Shown here: positions 25,771 through 38,289 of the stretch, in pieces | How the letters are laid out: each line of letters begins with the position of its first letter | Position numbering within the stretch: the stretch's first letter is position 1 | From: Siphonodentalium dalli | Lineage: Eukaryota; Mollusca; Scaphopoda; Gadilida; Siphonodentaliidae | Assembly: GCA_032622095.1 (NCBI GenBank) | Contig: CP136069.1 | Span: 89,879,878 to 89,943,877, forward strand | Length of the DNA: 64,000 nucleotides | Direction: 5' to 3' | Position numbers and translations under genes: made by a program | The notes under the pieces: generated by a model | The model's input: the letters and a program-made list of their open reading frames with translations, nothing else | Told to the model about the DNA's origin: nothing | The model's database searches: none

Positions 25771-26836
25771 AAAAAGAAGAAAGGCACCCCCATACAACAG
25801 AGTTTCCATACATGTTATGGGCATTGCCGTTATTTGTCAGAGGGATATACTTGGTCCCAAAGAAGAATAATAGTTTATTGTATCATTAGGTTAACAACTG
25901 CAGACACTTCATACCATTTGTCGTATAATTATTACACTGAAAGGGGTCTATTCTCAGAGGCAACTCGTTATTTCAGTCGAGTAATACATTAAGCAGAACG
26001 ACTCGAATTTCCAAACAACACAGCACGGTCTGAACATTATAGGCCCCTTTAACTGACGTGGAATTGTGTATCAATATATGCTCCTTTAACCATTGATTTA
26101 CGAAATACTCGTTGACGGAAATATTCAGATAATAAGTTCAATGCCATAACATTACAGAAGGATCATGCAGTTGACCATTTCTTTACTAAATGGATTCTTT
26201 CATTCAGTTATAAAGGTATACACTGGTCCACTGGATATGCCTATTATTAATCTTGTTTGGCAACAATTTGTTCAGTAAATATAAGCGGACGTCATGTCAA
26301 CAGACGAATCAAGTGCAGTATAGGATTCATACGCATTCATACGTTATGTTCAGATAATAAGTTCAACAAAGACATATATGTTGTTCTCTGACAATTTCGT
26401 AAGGGAACCTCTCATCTGTATTTAGTAAATGACGGGTTAAGCATGCAAGTTTGGGTTTCGAGACCTCAATTAGTTGATGTCATGCTGATACATGAATATG
26501 TTGGTTGTACATATAGACATATAGTTCCTAAAAAGAATTCAACTACATTTAATCAAGGCGCATGCAACTCCATACATATATATACACGCCTTACATATCG
26601 CACCTGTGTGTGTTTATGTGATATTATATTAAACTGTACTTGCTTACTCAAATGTTTTCTTTTCCTTTATCGTGAATCTACGAAAGGGTGTTTTAATTTA
26701 CTTGCTGGGTGTGACCGTCAATTCATACTGTTACACAGCAAGAAAACCGCCAAGTTAAAAAAAACTCAAATAAGCAAGGTTATGTAGTGCACTGCATGTT
26801 TTTCATGAACAGCCGCTTTGAATTTGGAAATATGGT
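25771..26836. other. RGS intron 1, unassigned part
   Basis: Segments around 26118-26230 and 26350-26385 share CAGATAATAAGTTCAA and CTAAATGGATTCT(T/C) phrases with 52200-52440, marking a low-copy dispersed repeat. The 114-codon frame at 26443-26787 has no recognised domain. Confidence 0.4.
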
Positions 26837-27059
26837 TACAGTAATTCCCAAAGTAATTGACCACTTAACCACAGTAGAATTATGGGTAATTTTTCATGAT
26901 TTAGTCGGAAATATGGCTTGTTGCCATTCATCGGAAAGCTCTCGGCGAGAGCGAGAGCTTTCCGATGAATGGCAACAAGCCATATTTCCGACTAAATCCT
27001 GAAAAATTACCCATAATTCTGCTGTGGTTAAGTGGTCAATTACTTTGGGCATTACTGTA
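26837..27059. mobile_element. Hairpin MITE with TA flanks
   Basis: A 219 bp near-perfect palindrome. The ends are CAGTAATTCCCAAAGTAATT and, on the right, the complement with one change. Both are bordered by TA (26837-26838, 27058-27059). The centre is at about 26948. TA duplication plus CAGT ends suits a Tc1/mariner-derived MITE. Confidence 0.85.
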
Positions 27060-28165
27060 CACTATGCTATGCGCTGTTATATGGAGAATCAATGAACAGG
27101 GTGTGTATATATCGAACAAAACGAGGATTGCAAAAAGGAGTGAAGAATTTTTTATTTTCAATGCAGAGTTGATTGACAATTACAGTCCTTGTTCGATTAT
27201 CCCGACCAATTGGCCTTCTTCAGACAACACGAGTTATAAAAAATCACTCGGGGTAGGCGCTGGACAAAAATGTTATCTTGCCAAATGTTTTGGCAAATTA
27301 AATGATTTTTGCCAAAATATCTGCCAAATTTAATTGCGGGTAAAATTGAGGGAAATTGTAGGAAAATCTAGTTTTTGTATCTTTTATCAGATATATTATA
27401 TAGAGAGATACGACATTGGCATACAACTCTTTGCAACTACTTTGCTCTTTTAATATGGGCTACTGATATGGTCTCTCAGTGAGAAGAGATGGATCGACTG
27501 GTAATATAAATTTACAGTGGAATAAACTACGTTGAATCATACGTCCGTAATGTTTGTCCAGTGTTTCTCAGACAAAATAATTCACAGATGACCATGCTAC
27601 TGGGGATGATAAAATTGATACATGTATTTACGCATAACTTATTTTTAGCAACTTTCTATCCCTCGCTTCTTTGTTCTATGTGGAGTGTCATATTTATATA
27701 ATGTAGGTAAAGTTATCCAAATGCAAGCTCATTAGAGACCCATAGCTCCGACCCTCTCAAGCATCTCTTTAGGCAATTAGAGCTTTTACTTACTGGGTGT
27801 ACTTACTGGGTGTCATATATCTCTATATCACAGGAAACCCCTATCATTAAAAAGCCATTACACATTTCCTTATCTCTCACTAGTTACATATCACTTGGCA
27901 TCGCGCCAACAAAATTGCCGCGCGTCTTGATTATATTGATTCAGGCGTATGAATACTATTTCGAAAAGCCGCGCATGACATCAACACCAGACAATGCAAA
28001 ATGATTGCTTTGTTCATTAATGTAAAATTATTGTCCAACTTCGTTGCACTAACTAAAATAGACACAAATAAAGAGGCAAATCGGGGGACTATATTTACTG
28101 TCGCCAGCCCCTGTGCATAGCGCGCAATACTGTCGTATACGTCTGTGAAGATTCTCAGTCAACTC
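27060..28165. other. RGS intron 1, unassigned part
   Basis: AT-rich, no recognised element. The frame at 27810-28004 is unsupported. Confidence 0.35.
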
Positions 28166-28203
28166 GTTGTGTTGGGATATAAGATTTTATCAAATTCGTT
28201 TCA

Positions 28204-28592
28204 TTAACCCTTTACCCAACAGAAGGGCCCTGTGCCAATGTATTCTCTTATATATGCGAGTCGACCATAGGTCGCCTCGCATATATAAGAGAATGCATTG
28301 GCTTAACACATTAAAAATTATAAAATTGTTAAAGAATGTAAGAAAAATGATAAAAAAAGATTTTTTTTAGGCCAATGCATTCTCTTATATATGCGAGGCG
28401 ACCTATGGTCGACTCGCATATATAAGAGAATGCATTGGCACAGGGCATAACTGTAACTATCACAATGTGGTCAAGGAGCCGGTTCCAATGATATCCATAT
28501 TTGTATGGTTTTATTGAGACAGACCAAAGATATTTTAGGCTGTTTCAGCTTTATTTGGCCGGTTTTGGCCGGTTTGTTGGGTAAAGGGTTAA
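28204..28592. mobile_element. piggyBac-type TTAA element with two internal palindromes, copy 1
   Basis: TTAA sits at both ends. The inverted termini are CCCTTTACCCAACA and TGTTGGGTAAAGGG. It contains two roughly 69 bp palindromes in opposite order, each with TTATATATGCGAG on one arm and CTCGCATATATAA on the other. The orientation is opposite to copies 2 and 3. The flanks also form a 22 bp inverted repeat (28166-28187 and 28591-28612). Confidence 0.92.
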
Positions 28593-28612
28593 ATCTTATA
28601 TCCCAACACAAC

Positions 28613-30980
28613 CCGTCGGGGATCCTCTATATATACTGCATCTGGTTATATACTATAAAAACTAACCACAAACACCGGTAAAATGGGAGAGCAAAGCAAG
28701 TACAATCAATTCAATGAATAATATTTGGCATTCCAACTTGTCGTGCCACACATTTATGTTGACGTCCCCTGACTTGTTTTGTGGCGAGTGAGTTTGGAAC
28801 ATGTTTCATTTGCATATTTGTGTTTTATTGTTGCAGATTTTGTGTAACAATATAAAGGGAGACGCTCTTTAAAAACACTTCTTCGAATATTTCCGTTATT
28901 TCGTCAAAAACTTTTCTTCAAATATCTTCGTTATTTCGTCAAAAACACTTCTTCTCATACAAATGGTAAGTTAACATTATTTATAGAGTTATTGCCCTTC
29001 ATATTAAATATGAAGCTAACATGCAGGATTAGCTATACATGTCTTCATTTAGAGGACAATCCCAAGCTCGCGTGCCACGCGTGGTTGGATTGCCCATTTA
29101 TTAATGACCATTTTATGTAAGGATTGTCCGTTTATAAGTGGACAATCCTTGAAGAATTGCCTGATTGAAACTCTGGAGATGGAACATTATAGCACGGAAA
29201 ACATGAAATTTTTTGATCACGTGATACCAACGGAGTATCATTGGTCAATGGTGGACATAGAGCACTATAGAGCACCATAGCTCTCAATAGTTGACACTAT
29301 TTGAATCATGATCCCATTATCGTGAGCAACGTGACACGTCGTGGACAGGCTTTCTTTGTGGAAATCGACAAATCTCGACGAGACGAATCGAACGCCACCA
29401 ATATCTCATTTTCCCGCCAAAATGGACATATATAGAACATTATTGCTCTCAGCCGACGATTGGTATTCACACTTTGCATATCGGTCAGGCTAAACAAATC
29501 GCTCAAATACAGAAATTTGAGTACAGACCCCCTTTAACTCTACCTGTATGGTTTGATGAATGGCGGTGGGCGCCGTCCGTCTGTCTGTCCGTGTCGCGAC
29601 GGGTAAGCGTGATAACTTTAACAAACGTAATCCGATTTTGACCAGATTTGATGGCTTCTATACTCAGGCATCTCCTGGAAGAGTTCGGAAACTAGTCCTA
29701 TATACCTGATTTTTTCAGAGTTACGCCTGCATGGTCACGAGATATAAATATAACATTTATTCTAAAATATGTACAGCTAATATTTATCTTACCAATTCTT
29801 CATGGCAGTAGTTAACGGTCGTACTCAGTGTCAAAATCCACCCGGTTACTATATATCGTGCTCCAAATGTTTTCTTGTTTTTTGTTTGTTTTTTTTACAT
29901 AAATTTCCAGCAAACTTGTTTCAAAGCCAAGTCCATGGCTTGTGTTGAGATTGCTGGACAATATCCACGGTAAACGTATTAAGATAAAATACGTGGGCGG
30001 GTTTTTTTTTCTTGTGTGGTCAACAGGTGTGCTCAAAATGTCACCACGTGTCGATATTAAATAGTCGATGTGTGATTAAATTCAGGAATCAATTCAATTC
30101 AGTTTATTAGAGCACAATCCCATTTTTACAATGTTCCCCGATTTTTGGTAAAGCACACCAATTCCCAAGGCTGGCGAAGGAATAGTTCAGTGATTATCCC
30201 ATTGTTCGCCACACGCAACTCATAACAGACAAATCGCACGGGTGCTTCAAAGTGGGACCAGTCCGTGTTGTTTCGGACATATCTATTCACATTCAACGGC
30301 GATCAGTTCATGTTGATCTCTTTGTTGGGCGTGGCTAACCGGCTATTGTGTGCAATCGCGGCCAGCACACGGATTATGCGTCGTGGTCAAAACACGATCA
30401 ACGGCACATTTCCAGTTGATTGTATTATGTGGGATCAATGTGCTCTCTAAGTCGGTCAGAGCACGCGAATAGTTCTTTACCAGAATAAATCTCGTCTTCG
30501 ACTCGATTGATTCTGGTAAAGAACAATTATTGGGCTCTAAGCATTACTTAGCTACACTCATCGTATGACAATACATATTGAGAATAAATGTGTCAGGGTC
30601 ATTCTGTGAGAATTTTGTGACAAATGAAAATTTGCCAGCTGCCATTTTATTTAAGTTGACAGAGGTGTCAGCCAATTATATGAGGAGAACATTTTAGCTA
30701 ACCAAATTTCATGAAATTGTGGAAGAACCGCCTAGTGGGATTAGCTAACAAGCGACGTTTTTGTCAAATTAGGGAATGGGGGAGGGGGGGGGGGCTTGTG
30801 TAAATTTCAGCAGGCGCAACAAGAGAACTCTGCAGGGTTATAATGACGCGTCGTGAGTGCACATGTGTATTTTTTGAGGAATCGGAGTATGGGTTTCGTG
30901 GAAACATAGCATGTGAGTTAATATATTATGTGATGTGACATACTACAACAGTAGTAATTTATATTTTGTGTGCCCCACAG
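28613..30980. other. RGS intron 1, 3' part
   Basis: Holds a TATAAA at about 28852 followed by a short CTTCTTC/TTTCGTCAAAAAC repeat (28880-28960), a hairpin at 29116-29148 (AAGGATTGTCC stem), a repeat-like block at about 29570-29760, and a 15 bp stem at 30472-30524. A TTTTTGTTT-rich tract lies at about 29870-29900. No exon was recognised. Confidence 0.45.
30472..30524. repeat. Small inverted repeat
   Basis: GTTCTTTACCAGAAT (30472-30486) pairs exactly with ATTCTGGTAAAGAAC (30510-30524). Confidence 0.8.
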
Positions 30981-31144
30981 AGCCAGAGGAGTTAAAAAGA
31001 AGCTGAATTTTTTGAGGAGGCGCAACACAGATTCTGTGTTGACAAGCGGAGATGGTGGAGGAAAAATATGGAAAGACGGACACCCAACTCACAGCGACAT
31101 TGTAAAATGGAGCAAAACCTTCGATAACCTGTTGTCAGATAGAC
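30981..31144 (+). CDS. RGS: RGS gene, coding exon 2 (basic helix and start of RGS box)
   Basis: The acceptor is TGCCCCACAG ending at 30980 and the donor is GTAAGT at 31145. The first base completes an Ile codon from exon 1. The exon then encodes ARGVKKKLNFLRRR, which resembles the amphipathic, basic membrane-binding segment of R4 RGS proteins. A Gly-rich linker follows, then IVKWSKTFDNLL, the first helix of the RGS domain (the family pattern is W..S...LL). One base is left over for exon 3. The frame stays open throughout and would hit a stop shortly after the donor if unspliced. Confidence 0.87.
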
Positions 31145-32255
31145 GTAAGTTGCGTTAAATATGCATCCAATGTTCTAGACCCCCCCCAGTTACAACAACA
31201 CACACAATCTAACTGGGTTTTTTGCTTTCTTTTGATAAAATATAATGTTAATGTGACTTATAAACGTATATAAATTTAATTCCCTCTGAAACAGAAAAAC
31301 TAAACACTTAAAAAAAAGTAAGTTCTCCTTGATCATTTCGATGATATATTCAACATGGCTGTGGTACATGTACATGTAATGAGAATGCGATACAACTTTG
31401 GGAAGATAACCTCTAAAATGTGGCCAACATATCTTATAACTAATGATATGGTGAGTGGCTACATGCTTGAATTGACACTAATTGAATGGGATGAGTCAAC
31501 ATTCCAAAAATCACAAAGTCGCTGTTCACCAAGAGGGAACATGTTCACGTATGCTAGCCATTTTGTCATGTTCAAATGTTAGAATTCTCGGTTAACGGTA
31601 GGTTGACACCTTCTTGGTGACTTGACGCCTATGGCACCAAAAGGGTTCGAGCAGTTTATAAACGAGTCGATAATGACAATAAACGATATGGCGTTCCTCG
31701 TCTACTGCAAGTGGAATTTGCAGCCTCGTGGGAGTACTGAATCTATAGTATCTACCCGTTGCAATGAGCTGACGATGTCTCCAAGTCGTGCCACAATTTG
31801 TATTCACTGGACTGGTTCTTCGTTGTAACATATACAGTTCTTGAAAATGGCTGCCCACAGTGTTGCTCTCAATTAAATAGTCCCTTCGTTGTTCAGATCA
31901 TGTACTTTTTATGGCAGTTATTCATTTCCAAACATTAGAACGCTCCTCCCAAGATTTCCCTTCAAAAATATGATCATCTTTTTGACATTTTTATTGTTAT
32001 ATCATTTTGCATGTTGTGGTCTTCAGATAACAATAGATTCCTTCACGTTGTATACTTTAGGTTTAACAATTAAGTAGTTTTCTGCATAGGTCCATCAAAA
32101 CTGGCCACACCCAGATATAGGCTATATGCGTGGAAACCCCCTTATATATAATCATCAAAAGTATCTATGTAGTACCATGAACATTTCAGAGCGACGACAA
32201 CTGTAGATGCTCTTCCCGTGGTCTATGGTTGCAATTTTTACGCGATCGCGGACTA
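31145..32255. other. RGS intron 2, unassigned part
   Basis: No element was recognised. The overlapping frames around 31592-31858 have no family motif. Confidence 0.35.
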
Positions 32256-32655
32256 TTAACCCTTTACCCAACAAACCGGCCAAAACCGGCCAAATAAAGC
32301 TTCAACAGCCTAAAATATCTTCGGTCTGTCTCAATAGAACCATACAAATATGGATATCATTGGAATCGGCTCCTTGACCACATTGTGATAGTTACAGTTA
32401 TGCCCTGTGCCAATGCATTCTCTTATATATGCGAGTCGACCATAGGTCGCCTCGCATATATAAGAGAATGCATTGGCCTAAAAAAAATCGTCTTTTAACA
32501 CTTTTTACCATTTTTTCTTACATTCTTTAACAATTTTATAATTTTTAATGTGTTAAGCCAATGCATTCTCTTATATATGCGAGGCGACCTATGGTCGACT
32601 CGCATATATAAGAGAATGCATTGGCACATGGCCCTTCTGTTGGGTAAAGGGTTAA
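32256..32655. mobile_element. piggyBac-type TTAA element, copy 2
   Basis: 400 bp with TTAA at 32256-32259 and 32652-32655, the same termini and two palindromes as copy 1, and inverted orientation relative to it. Nearly identical to copy 3 over its full length. Confidence 0.93.
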
Positions 32656-33953
32656 AAAAAATTGAACCGACACAAACGAAACGATCTCAATTATCGAAAA
32701 ATATATAAGAATCAGAACCCCTATTTTCAGAGCTGTATCGACGAATTTGTTCGGAAATCTCCCGCGCTGGTATGTTTTGGGATACCATTGTTTGATTAAA
32801 TTATGCATAAATAATGTCGGGGTTCGATCGAACGAACCATGTCCGTTTAAGAAGTAATATATGTTTCATATAATTTGGCATGGATCCCGAATACATGTTT
32901 AAAAATAAGAGAAACGTTAGGGCCGGGAACTTTATTCGGGATGCTTTCTTGTGCTATTGCCATGGAAGTCCAGAAAGTGAAATATTAATTGCGATGGACA
33001 CAAAAATTACTCAAGCCTGTCGATGCCCTGAAAATATGGTGTGATATATTATATGATTCCGTGTAATTTCCTTTCAATATATATTGCTCTCTGTTGGGGT
33101 GACCGATATAAAACATATTGCCTTTGTTTCGACGCTTCCTACGCATTTAACTCGTCAAGATATCATCCATGCACCGTTTGCCTCGTATTATTGGGTTAAT
33201 AACGCAAGGTTAAGTAGCTATCTCTGGGATGATCACGAGGACTTGGTTTATATTCCGTTGCATACATCGCTGTGTATTTTTATCCCAGTAAGACCACGGA
33301 TAATTAGGTAATTCCAACGTGCGTTAATATAATTGATATATGCCAGTGATATAATTGAAAATTACACGAATCCATATAAATAACGCATATATGCCCGCCT
33401 ATTACATGGCACTGTGCTGGATCGACCCAGCTTCATCAATCCCATATTTATAGATCAGATTCTGTAGTTTTATCGAACAAGATGCTCGCTTGGTGCTGCG
33501 GGCAAAATTTGCTCACCTATCACATCCCGTGCGTGAACTGGGTATTAGCACATTGGAAATCAATGCATAGTGATTCGAGAGCCGATCTGCGCGGGATAAT
33601 GACATCTCGCCCCTCGGCTATTGTCCTATTATATACCTTATTGTTGTGTTCGTAGAAATATTATTTTACCACAACTGAATCTGGAATTGCGTGCTGCAAC
33701 AGCCGCTTCGGGCCTCCGTCTGCAGTCAGTCGAAACTGACCCCTATGTATCAAGATATACACCCCATATATTGAGAACCATGTGCATTATTCAAAGAGCT
33801 GCGTTTGGGGACGAATATAAGTAGAGAGCTTCCGCTTGTAACGTGTGACGTGAGGTTGTAAGGTAAATTGCAGCATGTGATAGCGACAATTAATACGAGA
33901 CAACTCAAACAAATGCCTGCAATTATAGGGTACATCTCGTTACATAAAATGTT

Positions 33954-33958
<5 letters not shown>
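32656..33958. other. RGS intron 2, unassigned part
   Basis: Nothing recognisable beyond short AT-rich runs. The frames at 33084-33311 and 33621-33824 are unsupported. Confidence 0.35.

Positions 33959-34028
<70 letters not shown>
33959..34028. repeat. (TA)n microsatellite, about 35 units
   Basis: Uninterrupted TA run. Its remainder reappears at 35827-35835 on the other side of the Helitron pair, so the elements landed inside it. Confidence 0.97.
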
Positions 34029-34029
<1 letters not shown>

Positions 34030-34638
34030 TAGAAGGTGACCCGACTTCGTCCGGGCTTTGACCTTGAATTGACAATTTTGAAGGTCAAGGTCAGGTGGGG
34101 TCACGATTTGACCCGTCCAGAACACTGCCCGGACAAAAGTACCCGACAAAAGTACCCGTCGAAATTCATCCGGTTTTACCGGATTTGACCTCGAATTGAT
34201 TATTTTGAAGGTCAAGGTCAGGTCGGGGTCACGACTCGACCCGTCCAAAACACTCAGTGGACAAAAGTAACCCCACGTATCAAATTTCGTCGAAATCCCA
34301 TCAAAATTCGCGATTTGACCTTGAATTGACCCGATTTCAAGGTCAAGGTCATGTCGCACGGGTAAATGAATAGGCTTATGAGACTCCCCATACGAAAGTA
34401 CCCACACATACCAAGTTTCATCGAAATCCCGTGATATTCTGGCGTTTGACCTTGAAATGACCCGATTTCAAGGTCAATGTCACGTCGCAATGACAAATTA
34501 ATAGGTCCATGCCAGCTCCGGCCGAAAATACCCCCACATACCAAGTTTCATCGAAATCGGCTCAGCCGTTTTCGAGTTCATCGCGAACACACACACACAC
34601 ACACTCACACAGACAGATCTTCCAAAATATATAATAGA
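34029..34638 (-). mobile_element. Non-autonomous Helitron, unit 1
   Basis: On the minus strand it starts TCTATTATATATTTTGGAA (from 34638) and ends CTAG (34032-34029), followed by T. A GC hairpin, CCCGGACGAAGTCGGG, lies seven bases before CTAG. These are Helitron termini (TC...hairpin-CTRR, between A and T). The interior has repeated TCAAGGTCA phrases and a CA-rich tract next to the 5' end. Confidence 0.85.
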
Positions 34639-35826
34639 CTAGAAGGTGACCCGACTTCGTCCGGGCTTTGACCTTGAATTGTCCATTTTGAAGGTCAAGG
34701 TCAAGTGGGGTCACGATTTGACCCGTCCAAAACACTGCCCGGACAAAAGTACCCGACAAAAGTACCCGTCGAAATCCATCCGGTTTTACGCGATTTGACC
34801 TTGAATTTATCATTTTGAAGGCCAAGGTTAGGTCGGGCTCACGACTCGACCCGTCCAAAACACCCAGTGGACAAAAGTGACCATATGTATCAAATATCGT
34901 CGAAATCCCTTCTAAGGTCACGCTTTGACCCGTCCAGAACACTGCCCGAACAAAAGTACTCGACAAAAGTACCCATCGAAATCCATCCGGTTTTACCCGA
35001 TTTGACCTTGAATTGATCATTTTGAAGGTCAAGGTCGGGTCGGGGTCACGACTCGACCCGTCAAATACACTCAGTGGACAAAAGTAACCCTATGTATAAC
35101 ATTTCGTCGAAATTCCATCAAAATTGGCGATTTGACCTTGAATTGACCCGATCTCAAGGTCAAGGTCACGTCGCACGGGCAAATTAATAGGTTTATGCCA
35201 CTCCCCGGCCGAATGTACCTCCACATACCAAGGTTCATCGCAATCCCGTGATATTCGGGCGTTTGACCTTGAAATTACCCGATTTCAAGGTCACGTCGCA
35301 CGGACAAATTAATAGGCCCATGCCACCCCCCGGCCGAAAATACCCCCACATACCAAGTTTCATCGAAATCATTGAATTGATCATTTTGAAGGTCAAGGTC
35401 TGGTCGGGGTCACGATTGGACCCGTCCAAAACAATCAGTGGACAAAAGTAACCCCACGTATCAAATATTGTCGAAATCCCATCAAAATTGGCGATTTGAC
35501 CTTGAAGTTACCCGATTTCAAGGTCAAGGTCACGTCGCACGGGGAAATGAATATGCTTATGAGACTCGCCATAAGAAAGTACCCCCGCATACCAAGTTTC
35601 ATCGAAATCCCGTGATATTCGGGTGTTTGACCTTGAAATGACCCGATTTCAAGGTCAAGGTGACGTCGCACGGACAAATTAATATGCCTATGTTCGTCCC
35701 CGGCCGAAAATACCCCCACATACCAAGTTTCATCGAAATCGGGTGGGCCGTTTTCGAGTTCATCGCGAACACACAGACAGACAGACAGACAGACACACAC
35801 ACAGATCTTCCAAAATATATAATAGA
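34639..35826 (-). mobile_element. Non-autonomous Helitron, unit 2, head-to-tail with unit 1
   Basis: Same 5' and 3' termini, with the 5' TC at 35826 preceded by A. It abuts unit 1 with no spacer. It is about twice as long because internal blocks around the AAGGTCAAGGTCA motifs have been duplicated. It includes a CAGA-repeat tract at about 35771-35803. Confidence 0.85.
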
Positions 35827-35835
35827 TATATATAT

Positions 35836-36124
35836 TAATAAATAAGTTGAATACTCTGTAGCAGTTGAAGTCAAACAAATTTCTGGCAATCGGCTGAGTT
35901 ATAACGGGTTATATATTCGAGTGATAATATATTCTATTATAACTAACCCTGAGCTGTCTTCCAAACAAAATAAACCATGTTTATGATTGGACATTTTCCT
36001 AAAATGGTGGTTTAATGCCCACACGTTACATGCCATTACCTACAAGCGAAATCTCTCTATATTGTATATGCGCAGTCTCCCCGTGCCTAAATGAATTGAA
36101 ACCTGAATACATACGAGAAACCAT
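35836..36124. other. RGS intron 2, unassigned short part
   Basis: Nothing recognised. Confidence 0.35.
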
Positions 36125-37045
36125 CGGGGACCGGGATGGCCCACCCCAACTTGGTTACATTTTTCAACAGTTGGAAATTCCATGCCCGACACAAAATCAG
36201 TCGGAAATTCCCGACTTTAAAGGTGGTCTGTCTCTTTTTAAACATGTGTTATATAGTTAGCGGGGTATAAAATATTAGACATGAATCGACGACCCCTGTC
36301 CGGAAATGCTTCTATCGATTAATATTGATTATATTTCGAATATTTTCTGGTCGAAAGACTTGTAGTTGTTTAGCTAACGAACACTAGTGGTTACTGATAA
36401 GAGAGACCAGAAATTTTATTATGTAATTTTGTCACATGCAAATAAACGTTAATTAGAGTCATTATCGCTTATAACTATGTAATAAAACTATACAAACAAA
36501 CAATCTGGGACATTTGACGTTCGGAGTATAGCTAAGGGAACACTCTAAAGATCCCTATCGCTATATGGTATCACCTGAATGGTCTCTGTTTAAAAATAGA
36601 ACAATAAAGTGTCCCACTTAACCATCTCATTTTATAATAAATTATTCGAAACAAAATCAATATTAATTGATAGAAGCGTTTCCGGGTAGGGATTTCCAAC
36701 TCATACGGATTATTTCATACCCAGGAAACTATCTAAAATTTGTTCTTTAAAGAGATAATCCACCTTTAAACAGGTGCAGGGAGTTCTGATAGTTTGATTT
36801 GCGAACCAGTATTTAGTGTCAATATTTTTTTTTCGGATCAGAAGTCACATATTTGCTTACTTACAGTCACTGCATTTTTGGACTGAAATGGCCATTAGTT
36901 GGGAAATTTTAAACCTTATGGGGTGTCAGGTTGAAAATTTCCAACAGTTGGAAAGTCTGTGGTACAGAATGAAAATTCCAACTTGGGGGGGGGGGGGGGC
37001 GAGTGCAATTAATTCAATTTCACTGACTAGGAAATTTGTGTCGTC
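36125..37045 (-). repeat. Dispersed repeat family D, inverted copy interrupted by a TTAA element
   Basis: 36125-36216 and 36775-37045 match family D (TTGGAAATTCC, CCAACTTGGG phrases) in reverse orientation. The TTAA element 36221-36765 separates the halves. A G-run lies at about 36985-36998. Confidence 0.6.
36221..36765 (-). mobile_element. TTAA-flanked element, family 2 copy 1
   Basis: Ends AGGTGGTCTGTCTC and GAGATAATCCACCT with TTAA at 36217-36220 and 36766-36769. It is partly palindromic inside (AATATTGAT...TTCGAATATTTT and its complement). Inverted relative to 44006-44525. No coding sequence. Confidence 0.85.
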
Positions 37046-38286
37046 TACCTCAAGGGGGGTCTGCCTCAAGGGAATCGTACAGTTGATATACAATAAGGTG
37101 GGACACCCGCGGAGACACTCTATAGCCTGGGAACCATATTGCTGCAGGAGACTGCATGATCATGTTCGATAGCGGATATACACTATACATGTATTAGCAC
37201 ACCATAATGTTGGACGCCCAGTATACACAGAATTTTAATTTATCCCAATAAGACCCTATATTTCCCGATATTCGGCCGCGAAATTACATCCCCAACAGGT
37301 CTGGGAATATGAGGAGTGGCAATGTTTGCATACTGCAGCGTTGTCATATGTAGTTCTGGAGAGGTTGTTTTCCATGCAAAGAGATTTCGGCAGAATTTTG
37401 GGTTTTTCTCTAGCCATCAACCAACCTCTCCATAATGAGTTTGGACAAGGTTTACCGTGCGGAAAAAAGTCAGCTGCGCGTTCGTTAAGTCGGCAGTAGC
37501 TTTTGCGTTCGGAGTATTAATATTCATGTTCACGAGCTCCTTCCAGTGCCTTTGCTATGGAAACATTCCGCAATTTACAAAGGTAGTGAGACATTGGTAT
37601 ATGTTATACTTATATGTAAAATGGAAATATATCCTTTGCGAAGCCTGTCAACGGCCGGTTAAACATGAGATGACCATGCACATTGAAAAGGAATATTTTT
37701 AGGGCTTCAGCATGACCGTCCGGCAAGTTTACGAGTGAACCCATGAATAACAATGTTCCCTTATCTATTTAAACTCGAACTTGGACTAATTTTTATCTCA
37801 AATAGAAAATAATAGAAAATGTGCACCTTTGCTAGACCTGCCCCAGCTGCCTATACCCAAGCTAAAGTCTACAACATTGATTGCATTGTGTCAATATATA
37901 ACATACTCAAACCAATACGTACCTTCCTGTTTCTTCATATTCAAGCAAGCAAGTTATGAACCGAACCAAGACATACCCCCTCATTTGTTTTACTTTCAAA
38001 ACAAAGATTTAACGATGGTAAAACTAACTAAAGCGACGTAACTCTATACTGACTCTTAATGTTTTCATACCGGATTCAAACCTACTGGCTAAATCATAAT
38101 ACAGGGACAAAAAGGATTTTCCCGACTGATAACAGGCACTTTGTTGGAGTGTATTGGTTTTTGTTCTAAGTGGTACCGTAGTTTATAGTACCATCTTTCT
38201 CGAATAACAGGGACGGTACCCACTATTTTAAATAAGGGGTGATATACACCAACAAAGAAGATGACATGGTGCAAGTTATCATTGGA
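37046..38286. other. RGS intron 2, unassigned part
   Basis: No repeat copy was recognised. Short frames at 37457-37702 and 37829-38041 lack family motifs. Confidence 0.35.
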
Positions 38287-38289
38287 TTA

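Noticed and set aside
26443-26787. 114-codon plus-strand frame in RGS intron 1
   Set aside because: No known motif, no supporting splice sites, and its position in the intron is next to a dispersed repeat.
28850-28975. TATAAA followed by a short leader and ATG|GTAAGT, as an alternative first exon of the RGS gene
   Set aside because: Joining it to exon 2 gives the wrong phase and an early stop, and exon 2 has no in-frame ATG. It remains possible only as part of a non-coding transcript.
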